Below are positions 12,285 through 22,769 of a DNA stretch of 64,000 nt, piece by piece. Both the position numbers and the translations under genes were made by a program. The notes under the pieces were generated by a model that was given only the letters and a program-made list of their open reading frames with translations, was not told the origin of the DNA and did not search any database. The DNA comes from Plectrocnemia conspersa (taxonomy: Eukaryota; Arthropoda; Insecta; Trichoptera; Polycentropodidae), in the NCBI GenBank assembly GCA_009617715.1, contig VTFK01000274.1, positions 558,001 through 622,000 of the forward strand, read 5' to 3'. The number at the start of each line of letters is the position of its first letter. The first letter of the stretch is position 1.

Positions 12285-12500
12285 AAGATTGGGTTGAGCT
12301 CCGGATTTTGGATGTCGTAACTGGAACAGGGTTGACGTGAAGAGAGAAGCGGCTTCGCTGTCTCTGTCTAGGGTCGGCGCGGCTCTGCTTGGTGTGGATC
12401 CGGATGAATTCTCTTGTGTCGGGGATATCAGATTAATTTTTTTGTTAAAAGTAAATTCCGTAAACTCTCTCACGCTTGACCCACGTTGTAACGGTCAATT
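12285..12500 (+). repeat. Dispersed repeat R1, copy 2
   Basis: Holds the core GACGTGAAGAGAGAAGCGG, preceded by GGATTTTGGATGTCG and followed by GGATGAATTCTCTTGTGTCGG and AAGTAAATTCCG. The same order is seen at 26875-27010. Short frames open on both strands (62 codons plus, 80 codons minus) cross the core. Neither has a recognised domain. Confidence 0.55.
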
Positions 12501-12513
12501 GTTACAACGTGGG
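12480..12513. repeat. Perfect 13-bp hairpin
   Basis: CCCACGTTGTAAC and GTTACAACGTGGG are exact reverse complements around the 8-base loop GGTCAATT. A run of GGGGGTGGGGGG follows directly. The hairpin sits at the right edge of repeat R1 copy 2, so it may be that repeat's terminus or a separate tiny insertion. Confidence 0.85.
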
Positions 12514-12519
12514 GGTGGG

Positions 12520-14155
12520 GGGTGAATATATATATTTTTATTTTCGTCATTCTAAAATATTTGCATAACCGTTAGAGTTTGCACAGGTGAATATTTGAAA
12601 ACCTCACACTCTTCAATGCATTCCTGCGCTTGTCAATATAATACAATAACATTGGTATTTATAAAAGTATCAAACGGTCGTTGGGTATGCTTTTAGCTAA
12701 CCCCTCTGATTGGGTATAGGTATGCTTTTATCTAAGATCTCTAATCGTCACATACAAAATTCACCTGTCGGCATAACAAGTCTAATGAAATTTTTCTCAT
12801 TACGATTTTAACGCGTATTGCGACAAGTTTTTCTCGCGGCCATTGTGTTAATTGCTAATTTAAATAGTTTTCAAAAATTCAAGCACTGCTCTAATCGTAT
12901 TAGCTTTCTTGTTAAATGTTTTACATTTAGTTATTGACCACATATTGCTCTGTAAACCACCTCATTTGAGATGCAAGGAAAAAATTATGACATTTGTTAT
13001 CAGCGCATAATTTTAAATATTCATCCAATTAAATATCCATCGAAATAATGCGAGTAGCAACATGGTTTATATAACCGTAAAAGAATAATAAAACGATATA
13101 GCAAAAAAAAATGATTCTGAGAAATTTGTAGCGATTTTAATAACAAAGATATCATTTTTTTATTTTAAAATGTAGAATTAAATTATAACGCAAAGCCCAA
13201 AACTTAACCATATTATTTCATGTTTCATAATATACATGGTATATACATATTTTCTGAGTATTTTATTTAAGCAAATATATTTACCGATATCCTAAAATGT
13301 TTGTTAATAATTAAATTACTATAATGAATTTGTAAAATATTCTAAAATATTTGTTCAGTGTATGAAATTTTAAAAGCGCTGACCCATTTGAGATCACTTT
13401 ATTGTAAAGTTTAAAATACCTTTCGACCCAGATTATTTTTATTAAGCCCATACGAAACTGATACAAAGATCAAACGTTAACGGGACCATTAGTGAAGCTT
13501 TGAACGTCTCGTCCCTTGAGAACACACAGCCAGACAAAACGGAAATATGGAATCTTCATAGCTATGTCGGAATCCGACAATAGTACTGCGAAGCCGACGG
13601 CGTTTAAATAGTTGAAAATTCTGAAATCTCGGGGGCCAAATTAGATTTCTCGCGGAGCGTGACTGCGCATAAAGTCGCGAAGCTCCTTAATTAAGAGTAA
13701 GCTATTTACGAGCCGCCGTTATGAACTTCAAAATTCGACTTAACGCGTTCAAATGTATTTTTTTACGTATAATCTCATTTTGCGAGGGAGGACGCACTTA
13801 ATCTAGCGATTTACCGAGTTTTATTTACAAACAATTCGGCGGTGGAGAGAGTAGTACGACGAAGATGGGAAAAACGAAACTCACATCGAGCGAAAGGAAA
13901 TTCGAACGACGAAAGTTTTTTCTTATTTCAAGTAAATGCAAGAAACTTTCAAAAATGTCGTGGATCAAATTACGCAGACGCATTCAAAGTTATAACAACT
14001 TTATCTATAACACTATTAGGTCAGGCCAAATATAATACAATGAATATTTTTTTTAAATATTGAAATGCAATGAGTTCTCAAGTATTCTTTATACAAAATA
14101 AAATGCATTTTTATCACTTATGTAATGAATTTGTCCTTTGCGTCGGGGGTATTTA
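12520..14155. other. No gene; CpG-raised patch at 13440-13960
   Basis: AT-rich up to 13430. The patch from 13440 is noticeably richer in CG and contains motif-free frames such as 13842-14063. It may be a conserved non-coding segment; nothing coding could be supported. Confidence 0.3.
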
Positions 14156-14159
14156 TTTA

Positions 14160-14640
14160 TATGATTTGAGACAGAATATTTTGTTAACAATGTTTGACGT
14201 GAAAAGAGAAGCGGTTGCTTCTTCGTTCTTCGATTTACCGAAGTTGGTCGGCCTCTTGAATTCAAGGTTGTACAGACTCACCGAAGTGGAAGTGATATTT
14301 GGGTCCTGTGTATCAGCCTTTATACCCACGGATCTCACTCAGGGAGACTTAGCGCTCGTTCCCTTTCGCAACCACACCATATGTGACCGTTTGTAGCATA
14401 CAACCTGTCGTTGTTTTTCAAACAGATTGCATAAGTTTCTGATTTATGGAACAGTGCTCGTGCTGCATGATAAAGAAGACAACTGACCTGCCGATGCTTA
14501 TGACTTAATAGCGTAATATTTGGCTGCTTGTGCTGGTGCGTAATTTTGAATAAAAGATTTTTTTGTCTTAATCCCCCTTAATATATTTAATAAAAGGTCG
14601 CTTTGGGACCTGTCTTTGTTAATCCTATCGCCGTTTGTAC
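14160..14640 (+). repeat. Dispersed repeat R1, copy 3
   Basis: This is the best-spread copy. The core GACGTGAAAAGAGAAGCGGT lies at about 14198, the CTGTCGTTGTTTTTCAAAC block at about 14405, and the GACAACTGACCTGCCGATG block at about 14480, ending with GGACCTGTCTTTGTT near 14625. It aligns inverted to 3285-3900. A 108-codon frame (14070-14396) runs through it, with VKREAVASSFFD at the core; similar VKREA words appear at the other copies. It lies directly left of the hAT insertion. Confidence 0.6.
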
Positions 14641-14679
14641 TCTTATAAATTACAGGGCTGTCCAATTTATGAACCCGAC

Positions 14680-16757
14680 ATATCTATCAGGGGCGTATAT
14701 TCAGGGTGTGCTAGGTGTGCGGCGCACACCCGCAAAACCATCTAAAATATAAATTTAGAAATTTAGAAAATTAAATAATAAATAATTTTGCATACAGTAG
14801 TATGCAAAATTATAAAATTTTAATATGCAGTGTATAGTATGCATTGGTATTTGTCATTCGCTCTGAACGTTTTCGCGCGAGCGATCGTTTTGGAACAACA
14901 CATATAACGCGCCGACCTTGCGCACGGCCGCCGACTAAAGTAAATTGTTCCGAGATTTAACGGCTGAAGTCGATCTGTCATTTGGCAGCGCCTCAGTGGT
15001 AAAATTGGTCTCGAATTTGGTGCGCGTACTTCAAAAAACTCTTGCGTCCGTCGCTGCTTTTTTTATTACATTATATCACAATAACAGGTCACTCATTTTT
15101 TTATATTTTGGCGTAAAATAGTTTATTATCTTATTTACATATGATCAATATTTAATTTTCTATTCTAGATTATATTTTTTTTTTACCCCAATAATGATGA
15201 AGAATACTGTTGAAGATATTCTGAATAATCCATTTTCAAAAAAGAAGTTGAGCGGTTTATTGGCTTTACAGACGTTAGCTCTGATAAAACAGCCGATGGC
15301 TTATTTTGCCACGTTGTAAATATAATTGAAGAATTTCAAATTCAAGAAAAATTAGTTGGACAGACTTATGATGGGGCGAGTGTAATGAGTGGGCATATTA
15401 ATGGTTTGCAAGCCAAAGTACTCGAAGTTTATCCATTGACCATTTTTACACACTGCTAAGCTTATATGTTGAATTTACCATTACAACAAGGTCTTTCCAA
15501 TATAAAAGTGTGCAAATCATTCTTTCAAACTTTAAATGGACTGTCTGCAATATTTTCGAAATCTTCCAAACGAATAAATGCTTTACAAGAGTTTGTAGGT
15601 AGAAAACTTCCTTCTGTTACACCTACAAGATGGAATTACACATCACGGTTAAGTAAACACAGTGCAAAAAAATACAGAAATGAATTTACGGATTTTTTTT
15701 CGAGACGTCGTGAAAAAAGTGTGAACTATGGGACTCGACACTGTAATAAAAGCACGAGGTTTTCTTTAGCTTTTTGGAAGATTTTGAAACAAGAAAAACT
15801 TCTCCACATATTTTCAAACCTTTTTTTTTTGAAAAACTGATGTGTTATACAACATTTTACAATCCAAATCTTTTGACATATTATATTGCTGTAAGAAAGT
15901 TACCGAAAATTTTGCAACAACTCAGACATGAACAGGAAAAATAATTATGAAACATTATGGGATTCTTATGTAACGGAAGAAAAAATTATCCAAGACTGAG
16001 TAATGATTTTCTTGTTGAAGAAAAGCATCGCGTTTAGCCAACTATTTAATACAATAGTTGATAATATATGTAAGCAAATTAAAAACCGTTTTTCTTCAAT
16101 GTCCAAATTGGAATATTTTCACCTTCTGGAGAAAGAAAAATATGAGCAATATAAAGAAAAATTTCCAAATGAATTACTGTTAAAAAAATGAGCTTGCTGT
16201 TCTTTATCATTCACCTAAATTTGCAGAGAAATCTGTTCATGAGCTTGTACAATTTATGAACACAAATAATCTTGAGTCAGGTTTTCAGGAAATAGATAAA
16301 ATAGGCAAACTAATATTAACTCTTCCAAGCAGTACTGCTTCAGCAGAATGTTCATTTTCTGCTCTGAAACGAATTAATAATTGTTATCGAAGTACCCAAA
16401 GCCAAGAAAGGCTATGTGGCTTTAGCTTGATTTCAATAGAAAAAGGGATCCTTATGGATATTAAAAAGAAGAGCACTTTTTATGACAGCGTGATAGAAAA
16501 ATTTATGATTAAAGAAAGAAGATTAGATTTTATATATAAATAATTATAAGTTTATGTTTATTGGAAATTTGATATTTTTTATATAATAATATTTTAGATT
16601 AGGTTTGATGTTTATATATTTAATTATATATGGGAAAAAGCTCTAAAGCAGTTTAGGCATGCCAAAACCTCGGCTAATAAAAATGAAAAAATGTACTTTT
16701 TTTTATTTTTTATAGCACACCCAATATTAACACCCACCGTACGCCACTGATATCTAT
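14680..16757 (+). mobile_element. hAT element (ZMYM1/DUF4371-like) with intact 8-bp target duplications
   Basis: The element runs from 14688 to 16749 (2062 bp). Its ends are CAGGGGCGTA on the left and, as reverse complement, CAGTGGCGTA on the right. The eight bases ATATCTAT occur immediately outside both ends (14680-14687 and 16750-16757), a perfect target-site duplication of the length hAT elements make. The left 500 bp is GC-rich and non-coding, and the transposase relic fills 15194-16543. The intact duplication suggests a fairly recent insertion, yet the coding region is already broken. It lies just beyond repeat R1 copy 3. Confidence 0.92.
15194..16543 (+). pseudogene. hAT transposase, ZMYM1/DUF4371 type, broken
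   Basis: This is the coding remnant of the hAT element. It starts MMKNTVEDILNNPFSKKK, then jumps frame into RFIGFTDVSSDKTADGLFCH, IIEEFQIQEKLVGQTYDGAS and VMSGHINGLQAKVLEVYPL, the DUF4371 part of the RNase H-like domain. After a stop, MLNLPLQQGLSNIKVCKSFF and KSSKRINALQEF lead to TPTRWNYTSRL. The middle is full of frame changes. The end (16256-16543) is open and reads TLPSSTASAECSFSALKRIN followed by NCYRSTQSQERLCGFSLISI, the classic hAT C-terminal dimerisation domain. The family normally has a TTF-type zinc finger and about 100 residues more between the NNPF and RFIGF blocks, so an internal deletion near 15240 is likely. It cannot encode a functional protein. Confidence 0.88.
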
Positions 16758-16759
16758 AT

Positions 16760-17180
16760 ATATTTTACGATGATTGAAACTGGCGAAAACTGTATCATTA
16801 TTTCGCGTGAATTCGCGAGCGAGTGACCTCACTCATCGATCAAGAGCGGTGCATATATTGAACATGTTTTTCTTAATCAAGCGTATACTTTTTCACGATA
16901 AGTGGAACACGTTTAAATACTGGTATTTATGTGTTATTATCATATTTATATCGCTGCAAGACTTTTCAGCTGTTGTATAATTCTGTCTGTTGAAAGTTTT
17001 AAAAGAAGCTACATATTATACTTAACGTTTTTTAAATGCTTTGAATTTATACATGGGTGTAAATTGAATACTTCGTCCCATTTCCTCTTAAAGTATCAAT
17101 GTAATCCTGGTCATTGAATATCATTGCCCTCCCAGATGTCTTTTGTGGTTCAATAATGATTGAGATCTTATGGAAAATCT
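16760..17180. other. No gene seen
   Basis: Short plus-strand frames at 16774-16980 and 16929-17117 have no recognisable motif. Some of this could be mariner flank. Confidence 0.35.
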
Positions 17181-17560
17181 AAGGAGACAATTCATTGGTG
17201 ATGATATAAATTCAAAGTCACATTGACGAATTTCTTGGGGTGCGTTATCCTGAGGGAATAGCATACCTTTTGTTGGAATTCTATGTCGTTTTCTTTATAT
17301 TTATTCACGAAGTTGCTGTAACAATTTAGTAATATAGTATTATCTGTTATGGTTCGACCTTTAGAAAGGTAATCCATCATCAATATTCCTATGGCCTCAT
17401 AAAGAACAAAAGCCACCACTTTGTCATTTTTTGAAGGCCGTACATTTGTGTTAACTTCTTCCACTGTTTCAACTGTTGCTTTTATTTGTGTTGATAGTTT
17501 TAAACCCGTGTTTCATCAGTAGTAATAAATCTTTTTATATAAATATCAGAATTCAGCATA
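17180..17560 (-). pseudogene. Mariner transposase relic 1
   Basis: The minus strand reads LEYMLNSDIYIKRFITTDET followed by RV, a stop, then KATVETVEEVNTNVRPSKND, KVVAFVLYEAIGILMMDYLS and KGRTITDNTILLNCYSNF. In mariner transposases the first catalytic aspartate lies in T.DE(T/S)W, followed by K....W and then VFWD..GI...DYL.KG.TI. Here that order is kept, although the usual Trp after DET is absent and the second Asp (the WD before GI) reads YE. The open part is 17192-17464. Upstream, minus-strand sequence up to about 17900 holds scattered weakly similar words but no clean N-terminal helix-turn-helix. Inverted ends were not found. It is clearly non-functional. Confidence 0.75.
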
Positions 17561-19540
17561 TATTCCAGAATTTTTTGCCATCTTATTGCTCATGTTTTGA
17601 GCCTGTTTATATTGTAGCAGTAGCTCACAATCTCTATTCCTTGAACATTGATTTGCCGATATTTTAATAACAATTTAATAAAATACAACAATTTTTTTAT
17701 GCGAGGCCATGAGTATTTTTTTCAATACGTGTTTTCCAAACCTTACAAGTAAAAGGTTTTTGTATTATGGTAAATGCTATTAATGGTTTTCAAAAGTCTG
17801 CGTTGATATTTTGTGTGCAAATTCTTGGATATTCCTACGATTTTACGATAGACTATTTCTTGTGTTCTGTTTGGCCACGTGCCTTTTTTTGAGAGTCATT
17901 GCTGTAGCACCCACATAATATTAACACTATCTACTAGTCAATAGTAATTTGTACTCCGCCCGAACGCTTAAAACAATAACCAATATTTCAATACTATCAA
18001 AAAAAATATGTAGAAAACCATTGTTTTTCTTTTACGTAATGCGCTAATTATAAACTGGTGTATAATTATATATAATATAATTGGTCTTATATTTCCACAT
18101 ACCACAGTAGCTAGTTAAAATCATTTTTAATCCGTTGGCTAATTATTGAAGTCTGAAAGCGTTATAAGGTCACATATGATTGTTGTCGCAAATCTTTCAG
18201 CGTTTATCTCTCGGCTTGTGTCGCGAGCGTGGAGACACGCATTAATCTCGGACGCTTCTGAGATAAATCCCACAGAAACATGACGTTGTTTTGTACACAC
18301 GCGGCGTCGAGATGCTGTTTTGATCGATCGTGTTTGGGATTACGTGCGCTGGTAGGACGCCCTTCAGGAATTCTTAAAACTTTGCCGCCTTCGTCGTTTG
18401 TCCGCTCGCGTTCGTTTTTGTCTTGGAAACGTCGCTCATTGCAGCTTTTCGTAAAGTTTCCCAGTGAGTTCCGAACTCAGAGTTAAACGCCCTTTGTTGG
18501 CTTTGGGCCTTTGTCGTTTTATATGGACGTATTTCGTGAACTACTCGATGGCACTTTGCCACAAAAGTTCGTCATGGACGTAAGAATGTTTGGAGAAACC
18601 TTAAGGAAACACTAGACGATGACTATAGTTAATCATTGGGTTGGGTATAATAACAATTTTGAACCCACGTAATTTGCCTATTTTTCTTGTCAAAATATAC
18701 ATTTTTTTTAAAAATAAATTTCTACATCCAAATATATATTTTGTAACGATTTTTCCTCGTAATTACAATTGAATTAAGCTCCACGAGAATTTCTTAGATT
18801 TTTCATTAATGGACTGTTACTTTTCGATTTATTTGTGATTTTACAGAATAAGCGGCTTGAAGTGAGAAATTTAATGAGTTTTCCCTGATAATTGCTTATA
18901 GCTTAACAACAATGCTTTGACAGGTATTTTTGCTATTTTTTGAGAAAAAATGTTTATTACTTTGTTAAACACACGTTTTACGATTTATACGTTGGTAACT
19001 GCCATTTAGACACGATTAAAGCTTTAATTAAACATCGAAGCATATTTCTAATACAGGTAATTTGCTATTTTTCAAATACAATACCGGTATAATTTTTTTT
19101 ATTAATATTAAAGTTAAAAAAATGATATTAATCTATGTTTAATTTACATAAATATAATTATAATGTATAAACATTTACGATATATAATATTATTTTATGT
19201 GTTAACTTTTTTATATTATTATTAATTATGAATAATTAGTAATCCGTATCTGGTTGTTTTTTAAGAAATGGTTTTTAAACCAAAATATTTTAGAAAAAAT
19301 AATAATTTTATTGGAAAATGGAGAAACAGTAACTACTTAAAAATGCTGAATCACAGATATAGGTTTATAATATATACACACTAGAAGGTGTTGCTTGCTG
19401 TTTTGAACTATGTTTTCATAATTTTACGCTTCGCACTTGAAACCTCGCCTCGCGATCTTGTGTTGAACGTTCGTAATCTCACACTTTTATCAGTACTTTT
19501 GTTATCCCATTCTTACTCCCTGCGTTCTTTGACGAATTTA
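17560..19540. other. No gene; CpG-raised patch at 18180-18620
   Basis: 17560-17920 may be further mariner debris. 18180-18620 is CG-rich, with opposed 62-68-codon frames and no motif. The rest is AT-rich. 19380-19540 has a CACACTTTTATCAGT-like stretch and AATAAATAAAATGG, which could belong to a decayed LTR; this is weak. Confidence 0.3.
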
Positions 19541-19543
19541 CGC

Positions 19544-19671
19544 CGAAATAAATAAAATGGTTTATCGCAGATCACTCTTCGCGTGGCATGCGATTCTATT
19601 ACAATGTCGAAATAAATAAAATCGTTTATCGCAGATCATTCTTCGCGTGGCATGCGATCCTATTACAATGT
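19544..19671 (+). repeat. 64-bp tandem duplication (two units)
   Basis: Units 19544-19607 and 19608-19671 both start CGAAATAAATAAAAT and contain TTCGCGTGGCATGCGAT and ATTACAATGT. They differ at three or four positions. A related sequence in inverted orientation (AGGATCGCATGCTACGC then AAAGAGTGAT) occurs at 22161-22187. The AATAAATAAA word could be a polyadenylation signal of an LTR end. Confidence 0.85.
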
Positions 19672-19802
19672 CGCTTCATCGTCAGAATTTTTGTTAAACA
19701 AAATAGCAACTGAAAATTATGGTGCACGTTTCTTTTCTTGACAATTTTGAGCTACACATCCAATTGCTTAGTAAAAATATCTAGTTCTTATTTTTAAAAT
19801 AT

Positions 19803-19843
19803 CTATATATATATATACATACATATGTATGTATATATATATA
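19803..19843. repeat. Palindromic TA/CATA microsatellite
   Basis: A (TA)n-CATACATATGTATG-(TA)n tract is nearly a perfect palindrome. It sits immediately beside the Tc1 terminus, as expected for insertion into TA-rich DNA. Confidence 0.85.
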
Positions 19844-20500
19844 CAGTGACGGCCACCTAAATAAGACACTTTTGAAGTTTTGTAAAAATGCGATGTAAAG
19901 TGCAAATTTTACATAAAATTGTTAAAACTTTTCAACTTTTTATTTTTTATCTAGATAATCTACATAATCGTGAATAATACTATGTTGTAATAAATATTTA
20001 AAATATTTATTTTCATTTTAAAATTAAATTTATAAAATTGATAGTCAAATTCACCTATATGCGAGATACATATGAGTATATTTAAAAAAAAAAAAAAATA
20101 CCATTAATATTTTGTAGGGTGACCTTTTGTTCTTATAGTAGCCCTACAACGGTTAGGCATTGACTCGATTAATTGTTGGTATTAGCGGTAGGAATCAGTT
20201 GCCACTCGTTTTTTACAATTTAATTTATTTCTTTTAAATTTGTTACAAATTAATTTTTAATTTTGTGTTTTAAATGTCTCCATAAGTGTACAATAGGGTT
20301 TAGATCAGGGCTGCATGATTGTCATTCCAAAACATCCATAATATTGTCTGTGAACGACTTTTTTGCCATACGTGAAATATGTTTCGGGTCATTGTCCTGT
20401 TGATAAACAACCAACCTTTGTCATTTTTAAATTCACAATTAGTTCTCGTTTTTTGGATTACAATGTGCACTTTTCCCCATAATAAATTTGTTATTTAATT
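19844..20500 (-). mobile_element. Tc1-like element, 3' part with one terminus
   Basis: The left boundary CAGTGACGGCCACCTAAATA follows a TA dinucleotide at 19842-19843, as Tc1-family ends do. The transposase C-terminus reads away from this end on the minus strand (20104-20490). No matching inverted terminus was found within the next 2 kb, so the 5' half appears lost or decayed. Confidence 0.75.
20104..20490 (-). pseudogene. Tc1 transposase, C-terminal part, broken
   Basis: Minus-strand frames give QQDNDPKHISRMAKKSF, then IMDVLEWQSCSPDLNPIVHL and WRHLKHKI, then ESMPNRCRATIRTKGHPTKY-like sequence ending at a stop (20104-20106). In Tc1 transposases the second catalytic Asp is in QQDN.P.H, and the final catalytic Glu is in SPDLNPIE.LW. 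Here that Glu is Val (NPIVHLW), so the active site is dead as well as frame-shifted. The ending KGHPTKY followed by a stop matches the conserved Tc1 terminus (K.G..TKY). The N-terminal paired-like DNA-binding domain and the first catalytic Asp are not seen. Confidence 0.85.
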
Positions 20501-22150
20501 AAAATTATATTCGCAGCCAACCAAATCGAGTTTTGTTTTTCTTACTTATTTGTCCAATGGAAGTCTGATATACTCTATTAATAATTAATAATAAATCGAT
20601 TCTAAATCAATATGTGGTTCAATAAATACATATATAAATATGTTCTCGCTTTTTCGTGACTCGTAGCTATGAGAAACCCTTGTATTTTAAAAATGTGTGC
20701 ATATAAAATTACGTACAATTACGGTAGTTAAAAATAATTCACAATAATTTGATGTATTTGAAACTAAAAACATTTTTAGTCTTATCAACATAACATCATA
20801 AAATTAATTTCAACCATTTTAAATGATCGTTACTGTATATCAGATTTTTATCCTGTCACTTTGTGTACGTAATCTGATCTTTATCGTACCATTCCGCTGT
20901 GTCGCATTGCACCGAGTGAACGAAGCGTGGGTATCGCAGTTTTGTATAAACAATATGGGTTAACAACCTAACCCGTCAATTTACCATAAAGATACCCCTT
21001 ACTGTAATGAGATAATTACACGATTTAACGCGCTTACAGTAGAAACGATTATGGGATTATTAAGTCATTTTAATTATTACAATTGGGCATCGACATGAGA
21101 CTCGTTAAAACAAACATTGTTAAACAATGTCGTCACCGTTGCGATTAACGGTTCGATGTAAGCAAAAAGTGTAAAAATTGTGCGAAAATCGTGGGACGAG
21201 CGAGAAGAATTAGGAGCAATGAGTGGGTGGCTTATGGGAACCAGAGACAGTCATCATCACACTCTCGGGTGCCATATGCTCCGATATCCACTTTCACCAA
21301 ACTGCTCTCGAGAGTGAAAGCCTTTTTATTCAGACATTTGCTAGTACTGGATAACAATGTGATATCTTACTCACAATAGGGTTGGATTATCATAACTTCA
21401 TAACCATGTCTGTGGTGCTTTCTAATTGTGTCGCGTAGGAGAAACCATGGTGTTAACTCGGCGTGAGATAATAATGCGTGTTCATCATCACATGTGTGTA
21501 TTATGTACGTACTTATTTATAGTCGATGTAATAGCGTGTGCGCTTGTTACTGGTGATGGATGCGTTCTTAAAACACCTACTACCAACGAGAATAATATTT
21601 AATATTTTAAGGTGAATGCGCAATATTGCTGTCGCCATGACATATTTTTTTCACTTTTAATTTGATCAGATTGAAATATTTATGTATTTTGTATGTAGCT
21701 CATTTACTGAAAGATGAATGGAAAAATATTCAATAGGTTATATAAAAATTAATAGGTTCGTAAATTACGAATAGCTGACATTTAAATAAAGTATCAGTTT
21801 TCTTCGAGGTCAACTGTATACATATATAATATATTACATACTTTTATTTATTCCAAAAGAGGTTTTTACTCCCAAAAAATAGATAATGCGAGGCAATTTC
21901 ATATCATGCAAACAAATATTTATTATTATTATTAGTAATAAAAGGGAAATTCGTAACATATTTGCATCTAAACGAATATGGCTACTTTGATATTTTGCCT
22001 ACAAAATATTTATTCAAAGGGTTTCGCGCAATTTCTTCAATTATTACCGAATTCCAGTAGTACGCATTGAAATATCTTTTTGTGCGTTGCAGTCTCGCAA
22101 TGATCCGGCCAATCAATACAATGACAAGCATATTTATTTATTTTTGTCGC
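20500..22150. other. No gene; less AT-rich patch at 20880-21440
   Basis: AT-rich, with a moderately GC-richer block at 20880-21440 that includes a motif-free 62-codon frame (21191-21379). No transposon signature was found. Confidence 0.3.
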
Positions 22151-22254
22151 GACATAGCACTAGGATCGCATGCTACGCAAAGAGTGATATGAGATATTTT
22201 TAATAATTAAATTGAACATCAAAACTTTAACGATAAAAATAAAGCTTTTGTTAC

Positions 22255-22760
22255 AGTAGACCATAATATATTATTAGGGAAATTAAAATAAATTGGAATA
22301 GTAGGACCAGCGCTAAATTTATTAAAAAGGTATCTAAATAATAGACAAGTAGTTGTAATAAATGGCACACAAAGCGAATGTGAGGTGGTGAAGTGTGAAT
22401 TCCATAGGGTTCTATTTTGGGACCTTTATTATTTAATCTTGACATAAATGAGTTAACCCTATGTAAACTTGCAGGGATTCAACTGTATGCTAATGATACA
22501 GTGATAATATATAACTCTAAAACATACAAAGATATGCATAGTGATTTGATCTATATTAGTGAATGGATAACAATTAATGAAAACAATTAACAATTAAACA
22601 AATTAACAATTAATGAAAAAACTAACTATATGCTATTTAATGATAATTTTGCTATCACAATCAATAAATAATTCTCTAATTACAAAAAAGTGATAATATA
22701 AAATACGTACATATGTCTACTTTTAGATAAAAATTTAAATTTTTATAAATTTGAATTACG
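22255..22760 (+). pseudogene. LINE reverse transcriptase relic, family A copy 2
   Basis: The plus strand reads DHNILLGKLK, a stop, IGIVGPALNLLKRYLNNRQV, VVINGTQSECEVVKCEF, a frame change, then LFNLDINELTLCKLAGIQ, LYANDTVIIYNSKT, DLIYISEWI and, after a small internal duplication of ATTAACAATTAA words, KTNYMLFNDNFAITIN. It is the same family as 7690-8715: NNRQ.V.ING.QSE.EV.KC and KTNYM.FNDNF are shared. The catalytic YADD motif is YAND here. It begins inside the RT domain, so it is probably 5'-truncated as usual for LINEs. Stops and frameshifts make it dead. Confidence 0.8.
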
Positions 22761-22769
22761 TAAATAAAA

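Noticed and set aside
14070..14396. 108-codon frame as a host gene
   Set aside because: It lies across dispersed repeat R1, whose other copies are frame-broken.
19844..21500. Complete Tc1 element
   Set aside because: No second inverted terminus or N-terminal transposase domain could be found to the right.
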